Part shown: positions 42,901-53,800 of the stretch, piece by piece
Position numbering within the stretch: position 1 is the stretch's first letter
Layout of the letters: each line of letters begins with the position of its first letter
Assembly: GCA_030549495.1 (NCBI GenBank)
Contig: JAUIRK010000414.1
Coordinates: 124,001 to 188,000, forward strand
From: Nectonema munidae
Taxonomy: Eukaryota > Nematomorpha > Nectonematoida > Nectonematidae
DNA length: 64,000 nt
Direction of reading: 5' to 3'
Notes under the pieces: model-generated
What the model was told of the DNA's origin: nothing
The model's database searches: none
The model's input: the letters and a program-made list of their open reading frames with translations, nothing else
Program-made: the position numbers and the translations under genes

Positions 42901-45542
42901 AGAAGAGCAAGGCAAACGATTCCAATAAGATGTTAAGGAGATAGAGCGAAGGTATCATGACCACTACAATGAGAAAATGATAGGGGATTATATGTGGGGA
43001 TTAGTCCGAGAATGCGATAGTTGGGTGGTGTACTTGAAGATTTACCTCGTACCAACAATTCTCTGGAATGATTGCATAACCGTATGATATGAAATCTAGC
43101 ATTACTTTGTTTAATTCAAATATAATGAAATTTCTTGAAGTATTAAAGAGAAAATAACTCGAAGTACTTATAAAAATCGGACTTCGACTCTAAATACTAA
43201 AATTATGATTCAGATTTCAAGTAGCAAATACCTAAAAAGCGTCATTCCATATGCTTACAAAAAATAAGTTCTTCTTTCATTATTTAAAATACTTTTAAAA
43301 AAATTTTACTATTCAAAACATCCTTCCTCTCCCTTGGAAAGCTGCGATTCTGTCAACTTCAACTCACCCAACCCTCACCAATAAGGGACATTACATGAAA
43401 TGGCTAGTTTAACTTTTGTTTTCTTTTTTCAGAATTCATTCATGGAATATCCTTGTTCAGTGTCAAATCTGATAAAGAAGCTAAACTACGATGTAAGACC
43501 CCTAGAAAATACATTAATTCAAGAAAAAAGGTTTAACTTGAATTTTTAGTCGCTTTCAAGATATATGACATTGATAAAGACGGCTACATCAGCAATGGCG
43601 AACTTTTTACCGTGCTTAAGATGATGGTTGGAAGCAACTTAAAAGATATACAACTTCAGCAAATCGTTGACAAAACCATTGTCTACGCTGATAGAGATGG
43701 AGATGGCAAAATTTCTTATGATGAATTTTGTTCGGTATCGCTTTTCATCATTTCAACTTATAATATACTGTATACGAACTGGCACTGAAGTTTCCATTCT
43801 GCATACATTTGTACGACGAGATTTTTATTAACATAATTTTTGTCTCAAAGACCTTTAATCTAAATGGAATATTAATGCAATATACGTGTTTATATCGTAA
43901 AAGGCGACTAGGTGAACGTTATTACATGAATTTAAAGATGTATCGATTCATCGCGATCATTGGAAAAGTAAAAATAGCCATTCTTTACTTCTAATTACTT
44001 TCACATCCTCCTACATATTTTGAAAGTTAAAAACTTTTCAGCGATAGATGTAGCGTATTCACTCCTAAAAGAAAGCTCGCAGAAAAACGAATGCTTGTAT
44101 ATTTCAAACAAAAAAATTAATTTTAACTTTTAGTGTGATAATTGATTAACTTATAGTAAAAAAAATCAATAATTTTTTGTTAAAATGTCGGCTGCATCGG
44201 TATCCACACCGCTAAAATTTCTAGGATCTCATAACATAAGAATGCTATACTTTTATGCAACCTTATTTCAATTTATAACATTCTCAGCTTTGAGACGAAA
44301 ATATTGCAATTTTTAGATTTTTTTTAATCTAAAAATTTTTTTAGAATTTTTTTTATCTTCATGTGCTTCTCTTTTATATAAATTTCATTTACCGTTTATT
44401 TTTATCGAATATTTTCTTTCTTATTTACATTTATATGATGCGATCTTAACTTTGAACATTTTAATGCTTGCATTGAACTTATTTAATAGCTTTTTATTTT
44501 TGAATTCAAGTTTTTATATATTATGCACTTTCATGACACACTGCCATGCAAGAGCTGGCTCATTCTCATCACTTCAAAGATTAAAATTATTTTTTCGCAA
44601 TCTCTATCAAGAACGCTAGCTTATATCAATATTATATTTTTATTGTTTTTGTCACACTATAACATACAAGATATCAAATTGGGGTTGATAAATAGCTGAA
44701 AATTAAGAAACCAGTTTATTAGCATAAAAATTTTCACATGAAAAACTTAGGAAGGGATTATATTACTTATATATCCAAGACAAAAATTATGTAAATTGGA
44801 GCTTTGAATAGATATGTTTTCCATACCATGTTGTTTTTAGTCATAAGCACAAAAACTCCCATGAAGGAGGTAAAAAGAAGGTTAAGCTGAGCAGAAGCAA
44901 GAGGAAATGAAGAAGATTGAACAAAGGGAGTCGTTTTCAGAAGAATTTCTGAAGGAAATTTCGTTTAATCTTCACTAACTAAACATCTAACCGACCAAGT
45001 AATCTAATCATAAATCAGATATTTTTTTAATATGGTAAATCCAATATAATAATAATCGTTTTAAGCCTATTTTCCTAGCAAGCTGAGTTCTACACACGGT
45101 TAATACAACTATAAAAATTACTTTACTCTACTTGCAAAATTTTTCCTATTTTGCCCTTCCCCTAACTTTTAAACTCCATTTTCTCATATCTTTTTCAACC
45201 AACTCTTTCGAAGTTATTTGGGGTCTTCCCTTGTATTTGCCTTTAGTTTTCCCCTCAGCAAAAACTTATACATAAATCACTAAATAATTATTTACAATGT
45301 TAAGTTTTATAGTTCTCCACTAAATTTGACTTTCAACGAAATCCTGTATTACCGTTTAAAATGTATCTCTAAGAAAAGGCCAGTTCTGACAGCTCAGTGT
45401 GCTCCTTCTTTTTCAAAATTGAAAAAATATCACCTTGTTCCTATATTTGCCTTGTATTTATCTTCGTTAATTTTGGCTTTTAAATTTTGTTTAGGTTGTT
45501 AACAATTTGGACGTTCACAAAAAGATGGTTGTTGATATATAG
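36949..45542 (+). CDS. CanB: Calcineurin subunit B (protein phosphatase 2B regulatory subunit)
   Basis: Five coding exons: 36949-36985, 37035-37211, 43433-43492, 43550-43734 and 45495-45542, all with AG acceptors and GT donors and consistent phase, ending in TAG. They encode [20 protein letters not shown], then [100 protein letters not shown] and [15 protein letters not shown]. With an initiator Met from an upstream exon this gives 169 residues, against about 170 in flies and mammals. The Met-Gly start implies N-myristoylation. The four EF-hands carry good calcium loops at [24 protein letters not shown] and [12 protein letters not shown]; the second, [12 protein letters not shown], has Thr where Gly is usual. 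The protein activates the calcineurin A phosphatase with calcium/calmodulin. The first exon (probably ending right after ATG) was not found. Confidence 0.95.
37859..38123. repeat. Short inverted-end element with GACTCCGACTCC-type ends, copy 2
   Basis: AGGATTGCAAAGTCGTAGGG on the left, CGACTTCGCACCCCT on the right, with CTCAGACTCCGACGCCTAG and TAGTACTTACAAAATTTGAC shared with 2875-3143. Confidence 0.6.
38357..39320 (-). mobile_element. mariner-like (Tc1/mariner) transposon relic
   Basis: The left terminus looks like TA followed by CAGTGACAGCCCCATAAG at 38358-38376. I found no matching right terminus, so the transposase-start end seems lost. The minus strand carries the transposase in three overlapping frames with few large gaps. 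Confidence 0.75.
38487..39316 (-). pseudogene. mariner-family transposase, frameshifted
   Basis: 39316-39023: [22 protein letters not shown], the linker with GRPRT motif. 39030-38779: [37 protein letters not shown], first catalytic Asp in FSDEK, and [18 protein letters not shown]. Next, in another frame, [16 protein letters not shown] carries the second Asp. 38789-38487: [20 protein letters not shown] supplies the third Asp and the C-terminus. The spacing between the second and third Asp is a little over 30 residues, though the frame changes between them, so I cannot tell DD34D from DD37D. Such [13 protein letters not shown] proteins are mariner relatives common in arthropods. At least two frameshifts make it non-functional. 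Confidence 0.85.
39476..39573 (-). mobile_element. piggyBac-type TTAA MITE (family d), decayed copy
   Basis: In reverse it reads TTAAGTCTTTGAGGACCAG, then GTGTCCCATGAAAT and ATCGTCTGCG, matching the order in 47625-47755. The far end is missing. Confidence 0.55.
39801..40055. repeat. GTT-headed interspersed repeat, copy 2
   Basis: GTTGTTGTTGTTAGTCCCTAG, TTACACTATCTCG and TTTTCAGCCAACCTACTT follow the order of 30315-30555. An A-run/T-run pair separates two copies of the final ACTGCTGACTTTTT word. Confidence 0.6.
40728..41997 (-). pseudogene. piggyBac transposase, broken into four frames
   Basis: Order on the minus strand: 41997-41677 has [23 protein letters not shown] and [15 protein letters not shown], the start of the DDE_Tnp_1_7 core. 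41616-41389 has [12 protein letters not shown], the first-to-second catalytic Asp region (VVDRFF). 41411-41193 has [21 protein letters not shown], and 41126-40728 the later core ([20 protein letters not shown]) and a C-terminal Cys-rich part (CSVGDCKQK). The family usually spans about 550-600 residues; here the N-terminal part is absent and frames change at least three times. A TTAACCCTCGCAC at 40144 could be the element's 3' terminus, but no partner was found. Confidence 0.85.
42228..43133. mobile_element. Unfamiliar element with inverted ends of 80-90 bp
   Basis: The left arm (42228-42311) reads ATATTTGGATGAAGCGAAGT AATGCTAGAT... then GTTGGTACGAGGTAAATCTT. The right arm (43039-43133), reversed, reads ATATTTGAATTAAACAAAGT AATGCTAGAT... 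then the same GTTGGTACGAGGTAAATCTT. Between them lies a plus-strand coding relic (42700-43020). Total length is about 0.9 kb. I could not name the superfamily or find a target duplication. Confidence 0.75.
42690..43025 (+). pseudogene. Coding relic with EEQGKRF / [16 protein letters not shown] motif
   Basis: In broken plus frames the DNA gives [23 protein letters not shown], then [13 protein letters not shown], a stop, [29 protein letters not shown] know the pattern 'LH.LD.H...F..N.G.YSEEQGERFHQD...ERRYQG..N..MM.DY.W.L.R' from uncharacterised proteins that recur in arthropod and hydra genomes. No biochemical role is known to me. Its placement exactly between inverted arms suggests it is the product, or captured part, of this transposable element. 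The copy is dead. Confidence 0.6.
43140..43385. repeat. Decayed relative of the GACTCC-type repeat
   Basis: CGAAGTACTTATAAAAATCG, GACTTCGACTCTAAATACT and AGCTGCGATTCTGTCAACTT follow the order of words at 37859-38123 with many changes. Confidence 0.4.
43735..45494 (+). other. Calcineurin B intron 5
   Basis: A 1.76 kb AT-rich intron with GT...TTTAG ends. It shows no coding motif or recognisable repeat. Confidence 0.75.
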
Positions 45543-47620
45543 AAAAAAAGTTTCTACTTGACAAAGAGATTCATGGGCCTAATGCCTATATGCAATATAT
45601 TCAAAATTTAATGATCTTTAACAATTACCTATTGCTTCTACCTTATTTTTCAAATATTTACCGCGCACTTCTTTTCAAATTTTACCAATCACAAAAGTAT
45701 AAACTTTCTTTTTCATTAATTTTATAGGCAAATCAAATATGTTATTTAAATAAATGTTACCTCCATTTTCTCTAATTTGGCATTCTTATATCAAATCATA
45801 TGTTCTATATCTATAATCTACGTTACAAAACTTTTTCAAATTTTCTCGTCTCTTTAAATTTAAGTATGTTTCTTTGTCTTGATGCAGTATAATTTTTTTA
45901 AAATATTATATACTATATCAAGTTTCTTTGGTAGTGCTTCGTATAGATAGATCATCTATAATGATTTTAGCTTTGATATCGCAACTTATCTCAAGTTACG
46001 ATACCTCAATTTTATATGAATTTGATTTTGTCGTCTTTATTTTTTAACAAATATTTTCTTTTATTAAGATTAAGTTTGTCAATTAACTTTTTCCCGGCAA
46101 GTTTTTAATTTAAATTTCGAACTAGTGTAAATGTGACACTTTATTGTTTTTTCACATTCCTAATTGTAATATCAGATTTTTATTTTTAGTTGAGAAATTT
46201 ACCCATTATTTAAAAAAATATGTTGACTCTTAATTTATATGTGTAAAAATATAATGAAATTTTGTAAATTAGCGATGAGATAGTCGAAATTAAAAAGACA
46301 AAAAAGAATTATAAGCACAACATTTAAAAAAATAACACAAATCACAAATAAAAGGTTAAGCTTTTAAATATTTTTTTATGAAATTAAATTTTGTTCAAAG
46401 CATTCATTTCTCTTCAGTGCGAGTTTGGAAATCGCTTCTTCCACGGTATTCTTATCTATTTCATTTTTAACATATACCTTTCAATCAAATTTTTATTTAG
46501 TTTCCTTAATTAATATGATGATTAAAATTTTTTAATAATAATTATAATAAAAGCTGGGCCTGTTATTAATAAATTCCTTCATAAGGAGTTTTTTTTACAA
46601 AAAATGTAATTTAATGTTTAAAATTTTTTTAGAACAAACAAACTAAGCACAATTTTAAAATATGCATTTTTGATTCTTTTTATGTTCAGTATCAAAATGG
46701 TACTCGGGTTGCAAAGTTGAAGATTTTGGAGAAACAGGAGTCAGAATCTTTTAAAAAACATGGAGTTGGAATTGAAAAAAAATCTTTTTCCAAATTCTAA
46801 AACTTAATTATTTAGTTATCGTTTTCATTGCCTAACTTTTTATTGTTTTCTTGCTAACATACATTTAATTTCAATTCCTTAAAAGTACTGGCATTAATTT
46901 TTATTCAGTATCAACTTATTTGAATACAATTTTTCAACAACTCCATGAAGAAAATTATTTTTTGACATCGTGAGTGGACCTTCAACTACAAAAATTTAAG
47001 ATCAAGGTAAATAATATAATCTTACGAAACAAGATGTATTTTTCTGAATACGATAGCACCTCTAAGCTGATACCAAAGAAAAGCATTGAATTTATTCAAT
47101 GTAATCATGAAAATAAACACCAATTATGGACATTTTGATATATATATACATTGATGCATTTAAGTCAGTTTGCACATATGTGTCTAAATTTGGATAAAAT
47201 GACTGCTTCTTTCAACGAAACCAAATATTTAGCATGACCGAAATTTTAGTTCATTAGATATTAGAAAGCCTTTCGTTAGCCATTCAAAATGCTTCGAATT
47301 TCTTAAAACTGAAGAATTGATCTGATGCTTTGTCTACATATGCAATATCTAGGTTCAGTGTAGATTCAACGCCGCTAACTTTTCGACGCTTCAATTTTTA
47401 ACATTTTTATGTATCTTCACTGAAATATATTAGTTTTTATTTTGCAATTTATTCTCCGAAAAGTTGTCTGTTCCACTTCTCTTCATTCAGCATTACCACA
47501 AAGAATAGTTTCTCTTATCTTCTCCTCTCCTTTAAATTATAACGTATACTTTTGATCAGTGATAAAGAGATAGATGCGCGCAAAAACATTTGGACTTAGA
47601 ATAAGGGTGTTATTATTTAT
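45543..47620. other. 3' flank of calcineurin B; no other gene seen
   Basis: An AATAAA lies near 45749 and could serve as polyadenylation signal, but AT richness makes chance hits common. A decayed GACTCC-type repeat is visible near 46696-46760 (GGGTTGCAAAGTTGAAG, GGAGTCAGAATC). The rest is featureless. Confidence 0.4.
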
Positions 47621-47624
47621 TTGT

Positions 47625-47755
47625 TTAACCCTTTGAGGGACCAGTGGGACACCAGTGTCCCAAGAAATGAAAATCGTCTGCTTTGAATATATAAAATTTC
47701 ATTGAAAAAGAAAGCAGACGAATCGTCTTCAAAATTTTGGTCTTCAAAGGGTTAA
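47625..47755 (+). mobile_element. piggyBac-type TTAA MITE (family d), best copy
   Basis: TTAACCCTTTGAGGGACCAG, the palindrome GGGACACCAGTGTCCC, CGTCTGCTTTGAATAT, AAAGCAGACGAATCGTCTT and CTTCAAAGGGTTAA. Both TTAA targets are intact and the terminal CCCTTTGA/TCAAAGGG match. Confidence 0.85.
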
Positions 47756-48514
47756 ATACGATAATTTACAAATCATAGATATACATTCGTTAACAAACAC
47801 ATCAACAAATATACAATAATTCGGTAAATACTTTGTATGCCATATTTTTTTCAAAAACAAGAGCTTATTTTATTGTAAAAAGTCTGGTAAAAATATTTTT
47901 TTAAAGAGAATAAAGAAAAATCTCAGATTTCCCTAATTAACGTGTACAAAAAATGAATACTAAAAAAGACAGAAATCGTGGTTTGCAGTGAAAAGGGAGA
48001 GCAGTAGGTGAGCACATACGTGGCAAATGGCTGAATCAGGTAAAAGTCTTTGTGTACTTGGCATTCTTATTTTGAAGATAGACGCCATTGTTGATAAGAT
48101 GTTGAAGAAAGGGTGAGTACCAGATGGATGAAGTGGAAAGAGGTGAAAGCAGTTATTTCTTTCTGACTAACGACGCTGATGAAATTGAAAGCAAAAATAT
48201 ATACAACAAATGTTCCAACTGCGATGACGTATGTGCGTGACCGAACCTTTCATCCCATGACACTTCGTCTTCAGACACTTCGTCGAATGGATATTTGGTC
48301 GAGAGAGTGATGAACAGTTGAAAGCTATGGGCTTTTTATATTGTTAAACAGCAAGCGAGGTCATAAGCACTTAAAGAAAGAATATATAAATGGGATTACC
48401 TTTTTGTAGGGAGCTTACACTTTCAAACTAGCAAGTTACACCCAGGTTTTGAGAAACTTCACTGATTCATAAGTGAACGAACGTGTGTACAAGAGCTGTT
48501 ATAAACTTAGAGGG

Positions 48515-48797
48515 TGTGGTGAATAACGAAGATGACTGAAAGACTGGAGTTTTTATTCAACAAAATCGATAACGCAAAGTGATGTAACAAGAAAAAGCGG
48601 TTGTTTATATATAATGAAATATGAATAAGTGTATGGACGATTTGTAACATAGTGACAACATTCAAATAAGAAACCAAAAAAGTTTTAATAGAAAGAGATA
48701 GGGTGTAAAGTATATTAAAATAGAATAATTAAAATGAGTGTTATATTCAAATGTAAAAAGAGAGAAATAATTTTTTCTGTTAAATTTGAATATTACA
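48515..48797 (-). repeat. LTR (left copy)
   Basis: 283 bp, TG...CA ends; pairs with 51867-52132. Confidence 0.9.
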
Positions 48798-51700
48798 ATC
48801 TTCCTCACTTAGAAGAAATCATCAACTCCAAGTCGTCTGACGGGTTTCCGTTCTCTACTCGAATGCCTAAGTCTTGAAACTTCCTGGACGTCATCTACCT
48901 TGGGAAATTCTGCATGACTTGCTTCTGGACCATGTGATTCGTCTTCTTTTCCTGGATCTGATGAAGTGACTTTTTGGGCACTAGGAGCTAGATGCTTAAT
49001 GCGACGGTGTTTTCATTTCCACCTTGGTAACTCACACGCGTACATTGTGGATTGGAAAGAATCGGGAATTTCTTTATCCAAGCCGTCTTGGAATCAACAA
49101 GCCATGAAGGAAGTTGTGGGTTTATCGCATTTCTTTCAAACGTAAAAATTCGTTCATGCGGCGTTTGGTTGGTTGACGTGTTAAGAAGAGTTCTTAATAC
49201 GTTGAGACAGTCAGGGAGAACTTCTTCCCACTTTTCGATGGGTAAGCCCAGAGTTTCAGTTGCTAGAGTTATAGTTCGCCATAATATTCTGTTGTAACGT
49301 TCACACTGGGAGTTTCCTTGAGGATTGTGCGCGGTTGTAAAAGTAGAATTTAAGTTCGTTCGAAAGAAACGACTTACCTCTATCAGAATGAATATATTTT
49401 GGATGCCCAAACATTGTGAACAAATCCTGTAAACAACAAATAACAGTACCTGATGACAGGTCTTTGCAAGTGTAGGCGAAAAGATATCTTGAATATTCGT
49501 CTATAATGGTGAGAATATACTTGTTTTTCCCTTCTGATGGCAAGGGACCTTTGAAGTCAATTGACAGTCTGTCAAACGGTTTAGTGGACTTAATAATGTG
49601 ATGATTACCAGAGCTGTAAAATCTTGCCTTACACTTGCAGCAAACTTGACAGTTATTTGTTAGGACCTTGATTTCCTCCATTGAAAAGGGCTAATTGTTT
49701 TCCCTTACAAAGTGATACATTCTTCTGACTCCGGGATGAATCAATCGGTTGTGCAGTTCTCGCAAATCTAGTTCATATTTAGTGATAGAGCAGGATCTTG
49801 ATAATGCATTAGCTGATATGTTTTGAATTCCTGGACGATACTTGATGTCAAAAAAGGAAGAAGCTAACTCCAGGCGCGAACGAAGCATTTTATCACTTTT
49901 GATTTTGCTTTTACCTTGTCTATCGAATATGTAAGAAACAGCTTTCTGGTCCGTCACCACTGTGAAATGCTGTCCAACTAGGAAGTGTTTCCAATGCCGA
50001 ATCGCCTCGATAATGCCATAAGCTTCCTTCTCCACAATATGAGCATTTTTCTCGGCTGAGTTGAGCGTTTTTGAGAAAAAAAGCCAACGTCTTCCTTCTT
50101 GTAGAAGGCAAGCAGCAATTGTTTTCTCTGAAGCATCTGTCTCCACGACAAAGGGCTTGTCATGTTCGACTGTACGTAGGGTTGAAGTTTTGATCTCTTC
50201 CTTCAAGGACTGTATTACTTCTCTTTGCTCTGTGTCCAAGGGAAAGGATGAAACTTTAGTAAGGGGTTGTATTTTAGTTGAGTAGTTACGAATCTCCATA
50301 GTATGAGAAAAATCCCATCATTCTCCTTAGTTCAGCATTATTTTTAGGTATGGGCATCTCCATCAAAGGTTTCACTCGATCTTGGTCTGGTTTCATTTGC
50401 CCGTTGCTAATCTCGTATCCAAGGAATTTGTTAAGGAGAATTTGCTCTTTTCCCAGTTGATCTTGAGGGATCTTGCTTTAATTGCTTCAAGGAATAACTT
50501 TAGATTGTGGTTATGTTCCTCAAAAGATCTGCCACAAATAATCACCTCGTCTAAATAAGAAAAAGTATTAACAAGTTTATTGGATGAGATGAAATTGTTA
50601 ATGAAGCGCTGAAAGGCAGATGCACCGTTTGTTACTCCCATGGGAATTTTCGTGAATTGGTAGAGTTTGCCGCACGTTTCAAATGCAGTATACATTCTTT
50701 TGTCTTTTCCCAATTCTACTTGATAATAAGCTTCAGAAAAATCTATCAAACTGAAATACTTGAATTTTGATACTTTGGCCGCCAATTCGTTCATCTCAGG
50801 TAAAGGATAAGCATCAGGTAAGGTATATTTGTTTATAGTGCGAGAAAAATCGATTACCATTCTTTTATTTCCATTAGATTTAGGTACGAGTACTATTTGG
50901 GCTCGCCATGGAGAGTTAGATTCTTCAATGACTCCAGCCTTCAGTAAGCGTGAAATTTCAGATTTTATAAATTCGCCATCTTTATGGTTGAACTTTGTTG
51001 TTTTTGTAGCTATTGGTCGGCACTTAGGTGAAAGAAACATGAAAAGTTTGGTATCAGAAAAGTCCTTGTTGATTGCACAATTGTTTCGAGATTTAAAAAC
51101 CCCACATTGGAACCGAAAATCCAGAGAAGCTTCCTTTCCTCCGAAACTAATTCTGATTTCTTTGTGTTTTTTAAAAAAATTCATTCCCAGAATTACTTGT
51201 TTCCATAAATCGGGTAAAACAAGAAATTCTTCATTTTCGTATTGCCTATTGTGGATTTGCAACGAAGCTTGAACCTTACCAAGAACCTGAACTTTGAACT
51301 GACATGAAGCCATGCTAACTTGCTCTCTGCAAGGGTAGAGTTTCAGCTTTAAAGCCATTGCAGTTCTCTTATCAATAAAATTGTCAGTACTCCCAGTATC
51401 CAAGAGTGCGTGGCATTTTGCACCGTTCAGATACACAACACTCTTCCAGTTTGATTGAGTCGAACCTGTATTGGTATTTGAAACATTCTTGAGTGACGAT
51501 TGACAAATCTTGCCAAAATGCCCAATTTTTCTACATTTGAAACACGTTTGAGTTTTTGCTGGACACAACTCTCTTTTGTCTTTATGATGCCTCCACAAAA
51601 ATAGCATTTTTCATTTTTTGATGACTTTAGAAAGGAAGCACAAATCTGATTGTTGACTGAATTATCTGTAGGATCATTTTTTGAGGTTGTTGCAAGTGCC

Positions 51701-51866
51701 AATGAATTTGACGCATAGCTTTCATTCCTATTGATTGCTTGTTCCATGGCTCTAGTTTGGTTGATGGCCATTTCAAGATCCAGTTTTGGATTTTCCAAAA
51801 GCCTTGTTCGAATCGCAGTATTTCTTAGCCCGGAAACTTTGTTCTATTCATTTTGTTGAATAAAAT

Positions 51867-52132
51867 TGTGGTGAATAACGAAGATGACTGAAAGACTGGC
51901 GTTTTTATTCAACAAAATGGATTACACAAAGTGATGTAACCAGAAAAAGCGGTTGTTTATATATAATGAAATATGAATAAGTGTATGGACGATTTGTAAC
52001 ATAGTGACAACATTCAAATAAGAAACCAAACAAGTTTTAATAAAGTATATTCAAACATTTTAATTAAAATGAGTGTTATATTCAAATGTAAAAAGAGAGA
52101 AATGACTTTCTCTGTTAAATTTGAATATTACA
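51867..52132 (-). repeat. LTR (right copy)
   Basis: 266 bp, pairs with 48515-48797 and is followed directly by the second GAGGG. Confidence 0.9.
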
Positions 52133-52929
52133 GAGGGTATAATATTTTGACTGAAAAAAATTTGCTAACTACTAACATATATAAAGCGTGACCTTTATAT
52201 AATTTTAAAAGTCTAATTATAAAGTTTTATATCTATTTCAATGAAAGGAGAGTCTATTTTATTTAGATTTATTAAAGTTCCTTTTACAAAAGTCTGAAGT
52301 AAAACTCTCTTTCTCTTTCACCATTATAACTTCAATCAATATATAGAGGGGGAGAGGGAGGTAATTTTTTTTGTTTTAAAAAATACATTTATGCAACAAA
52401 ATAATTGTGTTCGAACAAATATCCATTTGACGAAGTGTCTGTTCGGCGAATTGTTTGACAACAATGTGTTCGGGGACGAAACGTTCGGGCACCCTTATGT
52501 GTCGCGATGCTGTAGCAAAGGACTCTTTTTGAATAACGTTGTTTACGGAACATGAATTTTTATACCTTTCACTTTTAATCATTTTTTCCATTAAATTGTT
52601 GTCTATTAAATAAATTTAAATATAAAATGAATTTTTTCAGTGAAATTAACTCCAGTGATTTAACTCCATCATCAAAGTTTAAAGATTACACATTTCAAAT
52701 TTGTGTTTTTATACTTGTTAATTTCAAATACCATTTATTTTTAATCACGACACCTTGGGAAGTGATGAAATAATTTAGATCCAATATTTAAGAAAATCAT
52801 AGTAGATATTCTCGGTGGGACGGAGAATATAAATTTAGATTCTTTCTAAAATGCTTTTACATTTTTGTAAGCAACTTTTTTTGCAAAAATATTTTGGGCA
52901 TGCAACTAGACTGAGGATTATTGCAGAAA

Positions 52930-53800
52930 TTAAAGCTCACGATAATTAGCTTTTACAGGATTATTAATATAAGTGAGCAAACGATTTTCGATAGAACCGA
53001 AGTTAGACTCTTTGGTCTGTAGTTAGAATAAAGCTTACGCTCTAAGTTTTTGTGAAAAGGTACATCTAATTGAGGTTTCCACGTGTTCAGTAGAATTTCT
53101 TCTTTTAAAAGAAAGGTTAAAAAGTTATGATATTTCATTGTCAAAAGTTAGAACAGTTCTTTCAATAAGTATGCGTTTAAATTGTCGATACCTGCAGATT
53201 TGTTAACATTTATAGAAAATTTTTTCACTAATTATACTGTCTTTCATCGTAGGAGAAATATCTAAATTACGTATATGACTCTCAGAGATTCCTTTTTATG
53301 ATATAAAAAACAAAAGACAAATATTGACCTATAGAAGTTCAGATTTTTCTATGTCAGATTAAGCAAAGTTTGCATCTTCATCCTTTATATGTTTCAAACT
53401 GAAAGGTTTTGCCTTCATTTAAAAAATATGTTTTTCTTTAAAAACTTTTTGCTTTTATTATCTCATTCATTAGGCATTCGACGCTTCTCTAATTTGCGAA
53501 AATAACAAAGGATCTTTAAACTTGCCATACTTTTTACATAGCTTTTTTTCTTATTGTATATAGAAATAATTAAACTGGTCTTAATCTACACCATTTTCTA
53601 TTTTTTTATATTGTCCTGAATGAACGTTGGATTTGGTAGAGATGAAAGAAATTAATGAGGTGTTATAGAGATTATTAAAAGCTCTCAAGCACTGCCTGTT
53701 AATGATGGTAAAGAAGAAAGATTTCTAATCTTTTGTTTTCAGAATACTATACTTTTGTTGCTTTTTGAACTAATTGAAGCAAGTTGTTCGAATATAAGAA
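52930..53800 (-). pseudogene. LINE reverse-transcriptase fragment (Jockey/CR1-like)
   Basis: On the minus strand, FSLKHIKDEDANFA (about 53420-53370), INVNKSAGIDNLNAYLLKEL (about 53215-53150) and, in the 63-codon frame ending at 52953, TWKPQLDVPFHKNLERKLYS NYRPKSLTSVLSKIV. These are the KSxGxDxLxxxLLK and NYRPISLTSVxxKIxE blocks at the start of a non-LTR reverse transcriptase. Later RT motifs (FADD) are not seen. The frames are broken by stops. The exact edges are uncertain. Confidence 0.7.

Larger units (their letters stand above)
37212..43432 (+). other. Calcineurin B intron 3, filled with transposon relics
   Basis: A 6.2 kb intron between GTACTC and TTTTTTCAG. It holds at least six separate elements listed individually. 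The flanking introns at 36986-37034 and 43493-43549 are only 49 and 57 bp, so the length of this intron is due to insertions. Confidence 0.85.
48515..52132 (-). mobile_element. Ty3-type LTR retrotransposon, broken fossil
   Basis: Long terminal repeats at 48515-48797 and 51867-52132 start TGTGGTGAATAACG and end GAATATTACA. A 5-bp GAGGG target duplication flanks the whole (48510-48514 and 52133-52137). The minus strand carries, from right to left, a gag part with zinc knuckle (about 51500-51620), protease (about 51350-51420), reverse transcriptase (about 50400-51000), RNase H (about 49900-50200) and integrase (about 49000-49680). The gag-protease-RT-RNase H-integrase order fits the Ty3 (Metaviridae) group. 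It is shorter than whole members and has several breaks, so it is a dead copy. The two LTRs differ at roughly 5 percent of sites, implying an insertion of middle age. Confidence 0.9.
48230..52497. mobile_element. TIR element split by an LTR retrotransposon
   Basis: The left end (48239-48305) reads CGAACCTTTCATCCCATGAC ... ACACTTCGTCGAATGGATAT TTGGTCGA. The right end (52408-52497), reversed, reads CGAACGTTTCGTCCCCGAAC ... ACACTTCGTCAAATGGATAT TTGTTCGA. These are inverted ends of one non-coding element of about 0.65 kb, interrupted by the LTR element at 48515-52132. Confidence 0.7.

Noticed and set aside
45747-45752. The calcineurin B polyadenylation signal
   Set aside because: AATAAA is too common by chance in this AT-rich DNA to assign without transcripts; mentioned only as possible.
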